In this document: positions 1 to 8,562 of the stretch, one piece after another
How the letters are laid out: each line of letters begins with the position of its first letter
Position numbering within the stretch: the first letter of the stretch is position 1
Assembly (NCBI GenBank): GCA_943787985.1
Contig: CALSOO010000004.1
Span: 930,001-994,000 of the forward strand
DNA: 64,000 nt
Origin: an uncultured Paracoccaceae bacterium
Lineage (GTDB): Bacteria; Pseudomonadota; Alphaproteobacteria; Rhodobacterales; Rhodobacteraceae
Direction: 5' to 3'
Notes under the pieces: generated by a model
Seen by the model: only the letters and a program-made list of their open reading frames with translations
Databases searched by the model: none
What the model was told of the DNA's origin: nothing
Translations under genes and position numbers: made by a program

Positions 1-740
1 CGCGAATTCTCAGACTTGAAACGCTGAACCCGTGCAAAAATGCTGCGCTTGTCCGACATGACCATTCTCAACATGCGTACGGCCAAAGGCCGAATAGTGG
101 CGTCATCTTCTGCGAGGCGCCAAAGTCGGGCCAAAAGCACTTTGTCGAGATCCCCTTTGCCCATCGCATATGGCCACATGTCGAACGCCAGACTGGGCCG
201 CAATTTCGAGCGCACCGTTTTATGAAGCGCATCCCCGTCGATCCCGATTGAGCGGCGTTCGCTATCGTGCAGTTTGATGAGGTCAAACATCGTTGACAGG
301 CCCATGCCACAGGCCCGTTGGTCTGCGGTTTCGCCGCAATCCGCGAATGTGGTGGCCGCAGAGATCAACCATCTGATCGGCAATTCGCGCGCCATTTGCA
401 TGCCCTGTTCACGCCACATCCGAAAAAACAGCGGCATGGCAGCGGGAGGAGGGTCCGTGCGGCGCGAAATAGCAATCAGCATCGCGTGCAGCAGCATGAG
501 GCTGTCTTTGCCTTGGAGCTCTGCTTGCAGTTCCAACCATTTGCGTTCAGCGGAATAGCGTGGTGCATCTTCCATAGATTTGGTCGGGGCAGGGACGGCT
601 TGGGCCCGCAATGCGCTGAAATCTACATCTTGTGGAGGGAGGATATCTGCCGCGCCTTCAAAGGGAAGTTGGCGCATTTCGAGAAAGCGCGACAGCTTCC
701 TGTACCCGCCATCGTAGATATCATCGCCAGATGCCCCCAA
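1..740 (-). CDS. Unrecognised protein, 3' end cut by the window edge
   Basis: An open frame of 246 codons runs without a stop from a TTG at 738-740 to the left edge. The TTG lies one codon after the in-frame TAG of prfC, so the gene is probably co-transcribed and translationally coupled with prfC. The product looks soluble and largely helical, rich in Met, Leu and Arg, with segments such as RKWLELQAELQGKDS and LHAMLIAISRRTD near the middle and RMLRMVMSDKRSIFARVQRF near the cut end. There is no signal peptide or membrane segment. I do not recognise the family. Codon use matches the neighbours. The start is uncertain because only TTG is available close to prfC and no strong ribosome site precedes it; the next in-frame ATG would lose about 20 residues. 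Confidence 0.6.
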   Translation of the reverse strand, partial: MGASGDDIYDGGYRKLSRFLEMRQLPFEGAADILPPQDVDFSALRAQAVPAPTKSMEDAPRYSAERKWLELQAELQGKDSLMLLHAMLIAISRRTDPPPAAMPLFFRMWREQGMQMARELPIRWLISAATTFADCGETADQRACGMGLSTMFDLIKLHDSERRSIGIDGDALHKTVRSKLRPSLAFDMWPYAMGKGDLDKVLLARLWRLAEDDATIRPLAVRMLRMVMSDKRSIFARVQRFKSENS

Positions 741-743
741 GGC

Positions 744-2351
744 CTAGACCATCATTTCTTTGGTCGAGGTCAGGCGTATATCGGGATAGTCACGCTCGAC
801 ACGGTCGATGTCCCATTGCAACCTTGTCAGGTAAACCACATCGCCGTCATTGTCGTAAGCGATGTGCTGTTTGTTACTTTCTGAAAATTTATCAACGGCT
901 TGTTTGGCGCCGTTCACCCAACGTGCCGAAGTGAACTGGGACTGCTCGAAGCGCACAGGCAATCCATATTCCTGTTCAATACGGCTGGCGAGCACTTCAA
1001 ATTGCAACTGCCCGACGACGCCGACAATGAACCCGGACCCGATAGAAGGTTTAAACACTTTGGCAGCGCCTTCCTCAGCAAATTGCATCAACGCCTTTTC
1101 AAGGTGTTTTGCTTTCATCGGGTCGCCCGCACGCACGCCTTGCAAGAGTTCCGGCGCAAAAGACGGAATTCCGGTGACGCGAATTGCTTCGCCTTCGGTC
1201 AACGTGTCGCCGATGCGCAATTGCCCGTGGTTGGGAATACCGATGATGTCGCCGGCCCATGCTTCTTCGGCCAGTTCGCGGTCAGAGGCCAAAAAGAGCA
1301 CCGGATTGGAAATCGCCATCGGTTTTTTTGTGCGCACGTGGGTGAGCTTCATACCGCGATGGAAGTGGCCCGAGGCCAGGCGCAAAAACGCCACGCGGTC
1401 GCGGTGTTTGGGGTCCATGTTGGCCTGAACTTTGAAAACAAATCCCGACACTTTTGTTTCTTCTGGTAGGATCGAGCGCGGTTGCGCGGATTGGATCTGC
1501 GGTTCGGGCCCGTATTTTGCGATCCCTTCCATGAGTTCTTTGACGCCGAACGAATTGATTGCGGAGCCGAACCAGATCGGGGTTAGCGTGCCTTCTGCCA
1601 TCGCTTTGGCATCCATCGGCGGCAGCAATTCGCGCGCCATTTCGAGCTCTTCTTTGAGCTGTTCGAGTTGGGCGGCCGGCACATGTTCGGCGAGTTTTGG
1701 ATCATCCAAGCCTTTGATCTCAATCGATTCCGCGACTTTGTTCCGATCGGCACGGTCCATCAATTCCAAACGGTCACCAAGTATGTCATAGCAGCCGATG
1801 AAATCGCGTCCAACCCCGATAGGCCAAGACGCAGGTGTCACATCGATCGCAAGATTCTCTTGGATTTCGTCAATGATTTCAAACGTATCACGGCTTTCAC
1901 GGTCCATCTTGTTACAGAAGGTCAGGATCGGTAGATCGCGCAGGCGGCACACTTCGAACAGTTTTTGTGTCTGACTTTCAACGCCTTTGGCACCATCAAT
2001 CACCATGACGGCAGCGTCCACGGCAGTCAGGGTGCGATATGTGTCTTCTGAAAAGTCCGAGTGGCCTGGAGTGTCGACAAGGTTGAACCGGAAGTCTTTG
2101 AAATCAAATGACATTGCAGAAGCCGAGACTGAGATCCCCCGATCTTTTTCCATTGCCATGAAATCTGAACGCGTGCGGCGCGCTTCGCCTTTTGCGCGCA
2201 CTTGGCCCGCCATTTGGATCGCGCCCCCGAACAACAGGAACTTTTCTGTGAGGGTCGTCTTGCCTGCATCGGGGTGTGAAATGATCGCAAAGGTGCGGCG
2301 GCGCGCGATTTCTGGCGGCAAGGCGGGGCGGTTTGTGGGCGTGTCTAACAT
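744..2351 (-). CDS. prfC: Peptide chain release factor 3
   Basis: Translational GTPase that recycles RF1/RF2 from the ribosome after peptide release. The 535-residue product has the G domain at the N-terminus: P-loop SHPDAGKTT (25-33), the switch I region with EKDRGISVS (68-76), DTPGH (93-97) and NKMD (147-150). These are followed by EF-Tu-like beta-barrel domains and the RF3 C-terminal domain, and the length fits the family (529 in E. coli). An upstream in-frame start would add 12 residues, but the ATG at 2351 begins the usual RF3 N-terminus (MLDTPTNRPALPPEIARRR), so I chose it. The unknown gene at 1-740 begins one codon after the stop. Confidence 0.95.
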   Translation of the reverse strand: MLDTPTNRPALPPEIARRRTFAIISHPDAGKTTLTEKFLLFGGAIQMAGQVRAKGEARRTRSDFMAMEKDRGISVSASAMSFDFKDFRFNLVDTPGHSDFSEDTYRTLTAVDAAVMVIDGAKGVESQTQKLFEVCRLRDLPILTFCNKMDRESRDTFEIIDEIQENLAIDVTPASWPIGVGRDFIGCYDILGDRLELMDRADRNKVAESIEIKGLDDPKLAEHVPAAQLEQLKEELEMARELLPPMDAKAMAEGTLTPIWFGSAINSFGVKELMEGIAKYGPEPQIQSAQPRSILPEETKVSGFVFKVQANMDPKHRDRVAFLRLASGHFHRGMKLTHVRTKKPMAISNPVLFLASDRELAEEAWAGDIIGIPNHGQLRIGDTLTEGEAIRVTGIPSFAPELLQGVRAGDPMKAKHLEKALMQFAEEGAAKVFKPSIGSGFIVGVVGQLQFEVLASRIEQEYGLPVRFEQSQFTSARWVNGAKQAVDKFSESNKQHIAYDNDGDVVYLTRLQWDIDRVERDYPDIRLTSTKEMMV

Positions 2352-2524
2352 GTTCACCGCTATAGATTGGGGGCGGTTAAGGCGCAAGACGGCAGCTAAG
2401 CCGTGTTTTTGCGGGCGTCGCGTGTGACCGTGTCTTTGATCGCAGGGGTGTCAGCCAGTCAACACCGCAACGAGACGTGGAAGAACAAGGATTGTGTTTC
2501 TCATCCATGCTCTGCCGTTTTAAT

Positions 2525-3547
2525 TTAACGCGTTGATGCGCGTCTCAATAGCTCTGCGGCGTCGGGTCTGTTGAGCAATGTTTCCTGAACATCCATTCCC
2601 GCGTGTGGCAAGTCAGAGTGCCCGGGGATCACATCCCCCAACGCCTCGGACAGATCCGTGGGCAAGACTGGTTTGGTCCGTGTGTCGATTAGCATGGATT
2701 CCGCGGCGATTCCTTCCGCGTAGATAATTTGGTGGCTGTCGAACAGCAGCTGTAAATAGTCCACAAACCCGCCATCTTGGACGGTGACGGTTTCTCCATT
2801 CAAAAGGTGGCGCACTTTGACCAACAGCTCCGCGCGTCCGGCCCCCAGCTCGTCCGAGCGTTGGTAGATAAACAGACGGTGGTCCGGACTGACAATGAGG
2901 TCGTTGTCGTTGTTGAGCGTGCCTGCTTTGATACAGATCGGCGCAAAGTCTCCGACCGCGCGCACAGTGCTTTGACCAATCCAGCGCACGGCTTTCGGGC
3001 CATCATCGCGTGTGAGAACTTTGTCCCCGACACAGAGCTGTTCGATCAGGCGTTGTTCGCCAGATGCCATCGTGATGTGGGTGCCGCGCGTGAAGCTGAC
3101 GCAAGCAACTTGGGCAAATTTCTGTACGGCCCCTGCGCGGTCCACACCAACGAGTTGATAAGGTACTTTGCTGCTGATCCCTGCCAAAGGCAAAACGTAT
3201 ATGTCATTGATGTCTCCGGTGCTGTCGACTTCGACCATCACCAAAGCGTCAGTGGTTTGCCCATCCGGCGACATAAACGTCAGTGCGCAGTCCAAGTGGA
3301 GCCCTGCGCCTGCGGTACCTGCTTCGGTATCCTCTGCCAGTCTAAATGTGTTTGCAGTTTCAGCATGAAAAGAAAGCCGCACCTGAGCCGCCCCGAACCC
3401 CAGTTCGTACACATCATCAAGGATCAATTCATCACCGAACGACAATGGGTCATCCAGATTGGCGCCGTCTGTCACCGTCAACCATTCTGCCTTGTAAACA
3501 GGCAGGCTTTGGGCTGGGGTGGGTCGGCTGTGTGCTGTGTCTGACAT
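2525..3547 (-). CDS. Hint (Hedgehog/intein) domain protein
   Basis: 340 residues. The C-terminal half is a Hint_2-type domain. It starts at Cys149 (VACVSFTRGTHI), continues with the block GEQRLIEQLCVGDKVLTRDDG and holds the conserved histidine motif SPDHRLF (220-226). In Roseobacters such domains occur in many proteins of unknown role, often exported, and may support self-cleavage or remain vestigial. The N-terminal 145 residues are acidic, beta-rich and unlike anything I know. The usual intein C-terminal His-Asn pair is not evident. The open frame extends upstream into the antisense of the next gene; the ATG at 3547 was chosen because that longer part is a shadow of the SDR gene. A second Hint protein lies at 12328-13365. 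The gene is divergent from the SDR gene. Confidence 0.8.
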   Translation of the reverse strand: MSDTAHSRPTPAQSLPVYKAEWLTVTDGANLDDPLSFGDELILDDVYELGFGAAQVRLSFHAETANTFRLAEDTEAGTAGAGLHLDCALTFMSPDGQTTDALVMVEVDSTGDINDIYVLPLAGISSKVPYQLVGVDRAGAVQKFAQVACVSFTRGTHITMASGEQRLIEQLCVGDKVLTRDDGPKAVRWIGQSTVRAVGDFAPICIKAGTLNNDNDLIVSPDHRLFIYQRSDELGAGRAELLVKVRHLLNGETVTVQDGGFVDYLQLLFDSHQIIYAEGIAAESMLIDTRTKPVLPTDLSEALGDVIPGHSDLPHAGMDVQETLLNRPDAAELLRRASTR

Positions 3548-3713
3548 AAGATCAATCGCTGTACGGGGGTGCGTTTGGAGTATTCCTATACGATGAATAT
3601 GGCGTTTGCGCGTCAAACTTCCGTCTATTTCTCGTTTATGTGTGCGCAGCCGCGCTGGTTTATTGCCAAACGCGTTGTTATGCCTGTCATAAATCGGATC
3701 AGGAGGATGCATC

Positions 3714-4493
3714 ATGGATTTGGGAATATCGGGTAAGCGCGCATTGGTTTGCGCATCGTCAAAGGGCCTCGGGCTTGGGTGCGCGGAGGCATTGGCGGAC
3801 GCAGGCGTCAATTTGGTGATGAATGCCCGCGGCAGCGACGCGCTTGAAGCGGCGGCAGCCGACATTCGCGCCCGATTTGGAGTGGATGTGGTTACCGTCG
3901 CGGCGGATGTCTCGACGCCTGAAGGGCAAGCGGCTGTCTTGGCTGTCGCCCAAGACGTTGATATTTTGGTGAACAATGCGGGTGGTCCCCCCCCCGGCAT
4001 GTGGTCTGACTGGACCCGCGACGATTTCATCGCGGCTTTGGACGCCAACATGCTGGCCCCCATCGCTTTCATGAAAGCCTTGTTGCCGTCGATGATGGAC
4101 AAAGGGTGGGGCCGCGTGGTCAACATCACGTCCCAATCCGTGAAAGCCCCCATCGCTGTCCTAGGCCTGTCCAACTCTGCACGGGCAGGTTTGACTGGAT
4201 ATGTTGCCGGGACCGCGCGTCAGGTTGCGGGATCTGGTGTGAACATCAACAACTTGCTCCCGGGTATTCATGCGACAGACCGCGCGACGGCTCTGGATAC
4301 AGGCGTCACCAAGGCCCAAGGCATCACAATGGATGAAGCCAAAGCGGCGCGCTGCGCGACCATTCCATCGGGCCGGTATGGAACCCGCGAAGAGTTCGGT
4401 GCGGCGTGTGCATTTTTGTGCAGTCAGCATGCGGGGTTTATTGTGGGGCAGAATATTTTGCTTGATGGCGGCGCTGTGAACGCGACCCTCTGA
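3714..4493 (+). CDS. Atypical short-chain dehydrogenase/reductase
   Basis: 259 residues with an SDR Rossmann fold: CASSKGLGLG (13-22) stands for the TGxxxGxG cofactor motif and VNNAG (86-90) is present, as is the terminal GQNILLDGG. The catalytic Ser140 (NITS) is kept, but the position of the Tyr is Ser153 and that of the Lys is Arg157 (LSNSARAGLTG). This matches the known group of FabG-like SDRs that lack the normal Tyr-Lys pair, so ordinary ketoreductase activity should not be assumed. The ATG at 3714 follows an AGGAGG-like ribosome site. The stop is 21 bases before the preferred start of the AlkC-type gene, so the two are probably co-transcribed. Confidence 0.85.
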   Translation: MDLGISGKRALVCASSKGLGLGCAEALADAGVNLVMNARGSDALEAAAADIRARFGVDVVTVAADVSTPEGQAAVLAVAQDVDILVNNAGGPPPGMWSDWTRDDFIAALDANMLAPIAFMKALLPSMMDKGWGRVVNITSQSVKAPIAVLGLSNSARAGLTGYVAGTARQVAGSGVNINNLLPGIHATDRATALDTGVTKAQGITMDEAKAARCATIPSGRYGTREEFGAACAFLCSQHAGFIVGQNILLDGGAVNATL

Positions 4494-4517
4494 GCCATGG
4501 TTGCGCAAGGGGAAAGC

Positions 4518-5621
4518 ATGGCCGACGCATTGTTCAATGCGCAAAGTGTCGGCCAGTTGGCATCGGAGTTTGGGGCCAACGTGCCCGGCTTTGACGCTGC
4601 ATTGTTTGCGCGCGAAGCTCTGACCGGGTTCGCGTCCCGTGCGCTTTTGGAGAGGATCGAATGGATGGCTGATTGCGCGCAAGCGCAACTGGCCTCTGAT
4701 TTCGATGCAATGGCGGATCAGATTGAGGCGGCTTTGCCCGCCCCGTTGGATCCCACGCGAAAAGACGACGATTTCGGCCACTTTATCCATGCGGTTCACG
4801 GCGTTTTGGCTGTGCGTCATGGGCTCGCGTCCCATCCGGACCGCGCCTTGCGTGTGATCCATGCCGCGACCCGGCGCTTTTCAATGGAATTTTACATTCG
4901 CCCGTTTATCAATGCCTGGCCCGAAAAGGCACTCGCGCAACTGACGATTTGGGCGCGCGATGAAAACTACCATGTGCGCAGGCTGGTCACGGAAGGAACG
5001 CGCCCCAAGCTGCCTTGGGCGAAGTCCGTGGCTCTGACGTTGGAGCAACGGCGGCCTTTGCTGGAGTTGCTGCACGCTGATCCGACGCGCTATGTCACGC
5101 GTTCGGTGGCCAATCACCTCAATGACCTGTCCAAAGAGGCTCCGGATGTGGTTCTGGACATGCTTGCAGACTGGCGCGCACAGGACGCACAAGAGCCTAA
5201 AGATCTGGCATGGATGACAAAACACGCGTTGCGCACGTTGATCAAACAGGGGCATTCGGGGGCTATAGAGGCGCTGGGGTATGACCCTGATGCGGCGATC
5301 TGCGTTGAAGCGGACTTGCAAACCCCGGTGGTTCAGATGGGGGATGAGGTTCGTTTTGACGTGCGTGTGTACAGCGAAACCGATGTGCCGGTTCTGATGG
5401 ACTACAGGATTGGTTTTGCGCGCCCAAAGGGTAAAACGGCAACCAAAGTGTTCAAACTCAAACATGGCACAGTGCGTGCAGGTCAGCCATTCTTCGTCCC
5501 GAAAGCCCACCGTCTCAAAGGAGGCGCTAGCACGTTTACTTTGCACCCCGGAACGCACAGCATCACGGTCCAGGTCAACGGGCGCGACCACACAACGCTC
5601 GAGTTCGACCTGCGCGGGTAA
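4518..5621 (+). CDS. DNA alkylation repair protein, AlkC type
   Basis: A 367-residue HEAT-like repeat protein of the AlkC/AlkD DNA glycosylase superfamily, which excises alkylated bases without base flipping. The AlkC hallmark block is clear: ARDENYHVRRLVTEGTRPKLPWA-type sequence around residues 150-172, then YVTRSVANHLNDLSKE. After about residue 270 comes a beta-rich tail of roughly 95 residues (from VEADLQTPVVQMGDEVRFD) that fits the Ig-like domain known from AlkC proteins. An upstream ATG at 4497 exists, but AGGGGAA sits just before the ATG at 4518, so the latter is preferred. It lies directly behind the atypical SDR gene. Confidence 0.88.
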   Translation: MADALFNAQSVGQLASEFGANVPGFDAALFAREALTGFASRALLERIEWMADCAQAQLASDFDAMADQIEAALPAPLDPTRKDDDFGHFIHAVHGVLAVRHGLASHPDRALRVIHAATRRFSMEFYIRPFINAWPEKALAQLTIWARDENYHVRRLVTEGTRPKLPWAKSVALTLEQRRPLLELLHADPTRYVTRSVANHLNDLSKEAPDVVLDMLADWRAQDAQEPKDLAWMTKHALRTLIKQGHSGAIEALGYDPDAAICVEADLQTPVVQMGDEVRFDVRVYSETDVPVLMDYRIGFARPKGKTATKVFKLKHGTVRAGQPFFVPKAHRLKGGASTFTLHPGTHSITVQVNGRDHTTLEFDLRG

Positions 5622-5725
5622 GCACGCGGGATCACAATGTGGTGCGCAGCCCTTTGGCGTGCTGGCCCAGACCGGAGCGTCCTGATAGCAGCGCCTGAAT
5701 TCAAATGGGTTCCTGCGAGGTCGTT

Positions 5726-7084
5726 ATGCAAGCCATTGCCCTAATTGTTATTTTCCTGTTCGTGATTGCAGCCAGCATGGTTGTTGCGCCCAGACGCGCC
5801 AGTCTCGACGGCTTTTTTGGCGGGAGGAGCGCGCTTGGACAAGCGCCAAGCTTATGGGTGCTGGTCCTGAGTCAGGTGACCACTTGGATTTTTGCGCGGA
5901 GTTTGATGAATTCCGCGATCCTTGGCTACTATTACGGCATTGCAGGAACCTTGGCCTACGCCGCGTACTACCTTTCATTCCTGACAGGCGGGTTTATTGT
6001 GGAGCGCTTGCGCGAAGGCGGGGCCCGGTCGGTTCAGGATTGGCTTTATGCGCGTTTTGGCGCTGTCGGCACGACCTGCTATAATGCGGTGATCGCGCTG
6101 CGCTTGCTGTCCGAAGTGTTTGCAAACCTGCTTGTGGTTGGCCTGATCGCTGCGGCCGTGTTGGGGGGCGGGGCCACGGTGTCTATCGTGATCGTGGCGA
6201 TCCTTGGGCTCGCGTACTCGGCATGGGGTGGCTTAAGCGCGGCTTTGCGCACAGACGTGGTGCAAATGCTGTTGTTTCTGTGCGCCTTCGGAGCTGCTTT
6301 TGCCAGCTTGATCCTTTCTCCCGGTTTTGACGCGCTCGCCGTTGTCACAGCGCAAGGTACAGCGGGAGCCTATAATGGGTGGGTTCTTTTGGCAGTGGCT
6401 GCATTGCAGGTGTTTTCCTACCCTGCGCATGACCCTGTCATGATGGACCGCGGCTTTATCGCGGATCGCGACACAACGCGGCGCTCGTTCTTGCATGCGT
6501 TTTGGTTGTCCACTTTGTGCATCGTTGCGTTCGGGGTGTTTGGCATTCAGGCGGGACTGCAGGGGGCGGCATACGAGGGGGAGTTGATCGACACATGGGC
6601 GGGCATGTTCCCGCCATGGGTGTTCGTATTGTTGATGGTCTCACTGTTGGTGTCTGCGCTGAGCACACTTGATTCGGCACTGGCTTCGGCTGCACGCCTT
6701 GTTGTGGAAGAGCTCAAGCTGGTGCCACGCAGCTTGTCTGGCGGACGTGTTGTGATGGTGGTCTTCATGGGGCTTGGCGGGGCTTTGACCCTGTGGGGCA
6801 ATAAGACGCTGTTTGATGCCGTCGCGGTTTCTGGCACGGCGTCGATGTTCTTGACGCCTGTGTTGATTGTCGGGCTGGTGATGGGGCGCAAAATTGCGAT
6901 GTGGTCTTATTGCGTGGCCTTTGGGGCCGCAATTCTTGGGGCTTTGGCATACTTCGGGCGTGGTTGGGCGACTGTGGCGCAACTCTTGCCCGAGGGGCAC
7001 AAATACGAGCAACTTCTAGTGATTTGTGTTGTTGTTTTGGGGATTGGTTTTGGCGCTGTGCTTGCGGGATCGCGGAAGGGCTGA
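5726..7084 (+). CDS. Sodium:solute symporter (SSS) family protein
   Basis: A 452-residue integral membrane protein with about 13 hydrophobic segments and no signal peptide. SSS family marks are the WGGLSAALRTDVVQ stretch and the helix LLVSALSTLDSALAS, whose Ser/Thr residues form the sodium site in this family. The substrate cannot be read from sequence; choline, proline, pantothenate and sugar acids are all handled by relatives. The ATG at 5726 was preferred over 5705 because GAGG lies five bases upstream. An ABC-type ATPase begins 36 bases after its stop on the same strand, followed by two overlapping Lin0512 genes. No ABC permease or binding protein is present in this cluster. Confidence 0.85.
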   Translation: MQAIALIVIFLFVIAASMVVAPRRASLDGFFGGRSALGQAPSLWVLVLSQVTTWIFARSLMNSAILGYYYGIAGTLAYAAYYLSFLTGGFIVERLREGGARSVQDWLYARFGAVGTTCYNAVIALRLLSEVFANLLVVGLIAAAVLGGGATVSIVIVAILGLAYSAWGGLSAALRTDVVQMLLFLCAFGAAFASLILSPGFDALAVVTAQGTAGAYNGWVLLAVAALQVFSYPAHDPVMMDRGFIADRDTTRRSFLHAFWLSTLCIVAFGVFGIQAGLQGAAYEGELIDTWAGMFPPWVFVLLMVSLLVSALSTLDSALASAARLVVEELKLVPRSLSGGRVVMVVFMGLGGALTLWGNKTLFDAVAVSGTASMFLTPVLIVGLVMGRKIAMWSYCVAFGAAILGALAYFGRGWATVAQLLPEGHKYEQLLVICVVVLGIGFGAVLAGSRKG

Positions 7085-7120
7085 TAGCTGCTATTCCGAT
7101 GGTTTTAATCGGATATCGCC

Positions 7121-8215
7121 GTGACTGAGACACCTGCCCCTCGTTTGGAAATTCGCAACCTGCGCCGCTGTTTTGAGGGACGTGCGGTTGTTGATAACGT
7201 GTCCTTGCAGATTATGCCGGGGCAGGTGACGTGCTTGTTGGGGCCGTCCGGCTGCGGCAAATCCACGACCCTGCGCATGATTGCGGGTGTCGAGATGCAA
7301 GACAGCGGTGAAATCTATGTCGACGGCACGTTGATTTGTGACACCGTGCACCGGGTCCCGCCTGAGCGGCGTGAAATTGGGTTGATGTTTCAAGACTTTG
7401 CGCTGTTTCCACATCTTAGTGTGGCGGACAATGTGGCCTTTGGGCTGAAAGGCTCGAAAGCCGAAAAACGGGCACGGGTTGAAGAATTGTTGGCCCGTGT
7501 TGATCTGCTGCGTTTCATTGACGGATATCCGCATCAGTTGTCAGGCGGCGAGCAACAGCGCGTCGCTTTGGCGCGTGCGCTTGCGCCGCGTCCGCGCATC
7601 ATGTTGATGGACGAGCCGTTTTCCGGCCTTGATAACCGCCTGCGTGACGGGATTCGTGATGAAACCCTGGCGATCCTCAAGGAAGAAGACACGGCCGTAT
7701 TGTTGGTCACTCATGAGCCTGATGAGGCGATGCGCATGGCTGATGAGATTGCCTTGATGCGTGATGGTCAAATTGTGCAGCAGGGGGCGCCTTATAACGT
7801 TTACACCCGACCCATCGATCGCGCATCGGTTGCGTTCTTTTCTGACGCGAACATGCTTCGGGCGACGGTTGAAGGGGCTTTGGCGATGACCGCTTTCGGA
7901 CGCTTTCTGGCGCCCGGTGTGCCCGATGGTACGCATGTGGATATTGTGTTCCGCCCTCAGCATCTGCGGATTGATTTTGATCGCGCAGGGCAGGGCCCCG
8001 TGCCGACGCCCGTTGATGGCACTCCGGCTCGTGCGACCGTGGAGCGGGCGCGTTTTATGGGAAACGAGAGCCTTGTAGAGTTTCGATTGGACCATGATGG
8101 TTCCATTATGAAGGGCACGGTGCCAAATGTTTTTCTGCCCGCCAAAGGAACCGTAATGTGGTTGACCATCCGGCGGGACCGGTGCTTTGTGTTTCCGTCA
8201 ACGGAGGATATGTGA
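7121..8215 (+). CDS. ABC transporter ATP-binding protein, FbpC/PotA-like
   Basis: 364 residues. All ATPase motifs are intact: Walker A GPSGCGKST (41-49), Q-loop MFQDFALFPH, signature LSGGEQQR (140-147), Walker B IMLMDEP (160-166) and the switch histidine LVTHEPDEA (His198). A C-terminal TOBE-like beta domain covers about 240-355, as in ferric iron, spermidine and sugar importer ATPases. The start is GTG with only a weak ribosome site. What is odd is the context: no permease or periplasmic binding protein gene is adjacent, only an SSS symporter upstream and two Lin0512 genes downstream. Its stop overlaps the ATG of the first Lin0512 gene by one base. It may energise or regulate the symporter-like protein, or serve a permease encoded elsewhere. 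Confidence 0.9.
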   Translation: MTETPAPRLEIRNLRRCFEGRAVVDNVSLQIMPGQVTCLLGPSGCGKSTTLRMIAGVEMQDSGEIYVDGTLICDTVHRVPPERREIGLMFQDFALFPHLSVADNVAFGLKGSKAEKRARVEELLARVDLLRFIDGYPHQLSGGEQQRVALARALAPRPRIMLMDEPFSGLDNRLRDGIRDETLAILKEEDTAVLLVTHEPDEAMRMADEIALMRDGQIVQQGAPYNVYTRPIDRASVAFFSDANMLRATVEGALAMTAFGRFLAPGVPDGTHVDIVFRPQHLRIDFDRAGQGPVPTPVDGTPARATVERARFMGNESLVEFRLDHDGSIMKGTVPNVFLPAKGTVMWLTIRRDRCFVFPSTEDM

Positions 8216-8562
8216 TGCGATTGCTGACTGAATTTGGCATGGGAACGTCCTTGCGCCGTGGGGATTATACCCAGGCCGCCACGCGCGCAGTGCAGGACGC
8301 GCTGTGGCACAATTCCATCAACCTGGCGGAACTGTTCGGTTTTGATAAATCGGCCATGCGCATAACTGTCGAGATCGGTGTGCAAAAGCCTGAAGACGTT
8401 GACGTAGAGGCCGTGGCCAAAGTGTTTCCATACGGCTCCACGACGTTCAAAGTCCACAAAGGTGGTTTGGATGTCCCGCGTCCTGAAGGCGAGGGCAACC
8501 CCACCATCATGGCAAACGTCGCCCTGTCTGTGGCTTTTGATATGGAGCGTCGCGATGACTGA
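8215..8562 (+). CDS. Lin0512 family protein, motif-diverged copy
   Basis: A 115-residue soluble protein of the Lin0512 family, a small group of unknown function found in Firmicutes, cyanobacteria, alphaproteobacteria and plants. Family features: short N-terminal strand, Gly-rich turn, the DYTQAATRAVQDAL helix, the MRITVEIGVQKPE strand and the C-terminal MANVALSVAFD segment. The family's conserved GxGxDxHG motif is altered here to GMGTSLRRG (8-16), with Asp and His lost. The ATG at 8215 overlaps the ABC ATPase stop (TGATG) and has an ACGGAGGA ribosome site. The 3' end overlaps the next gene, its paralogue, by eight bases. The two products probably form a heteromeric pair, this one perhaps without the active residues. 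Confidence 0.8.
   Translation: MRLLTEFGMGTSLRRGDYTQAATRAVQDALWHNSINLAELFGFDKSAMRITVEIGVQKPEDVDVEAVAKVFPYGSTTFKVHKGGLDVPRPEGEGNPTIMANVALSVAFDMERRDD

Noticed and set aside
3548-4174. Upstream extension of the Hint protein frame across the SDR gene
   Set aside because: It is the antisense shadow of the SDR coding sequence; the Hint product is complete from 3547.
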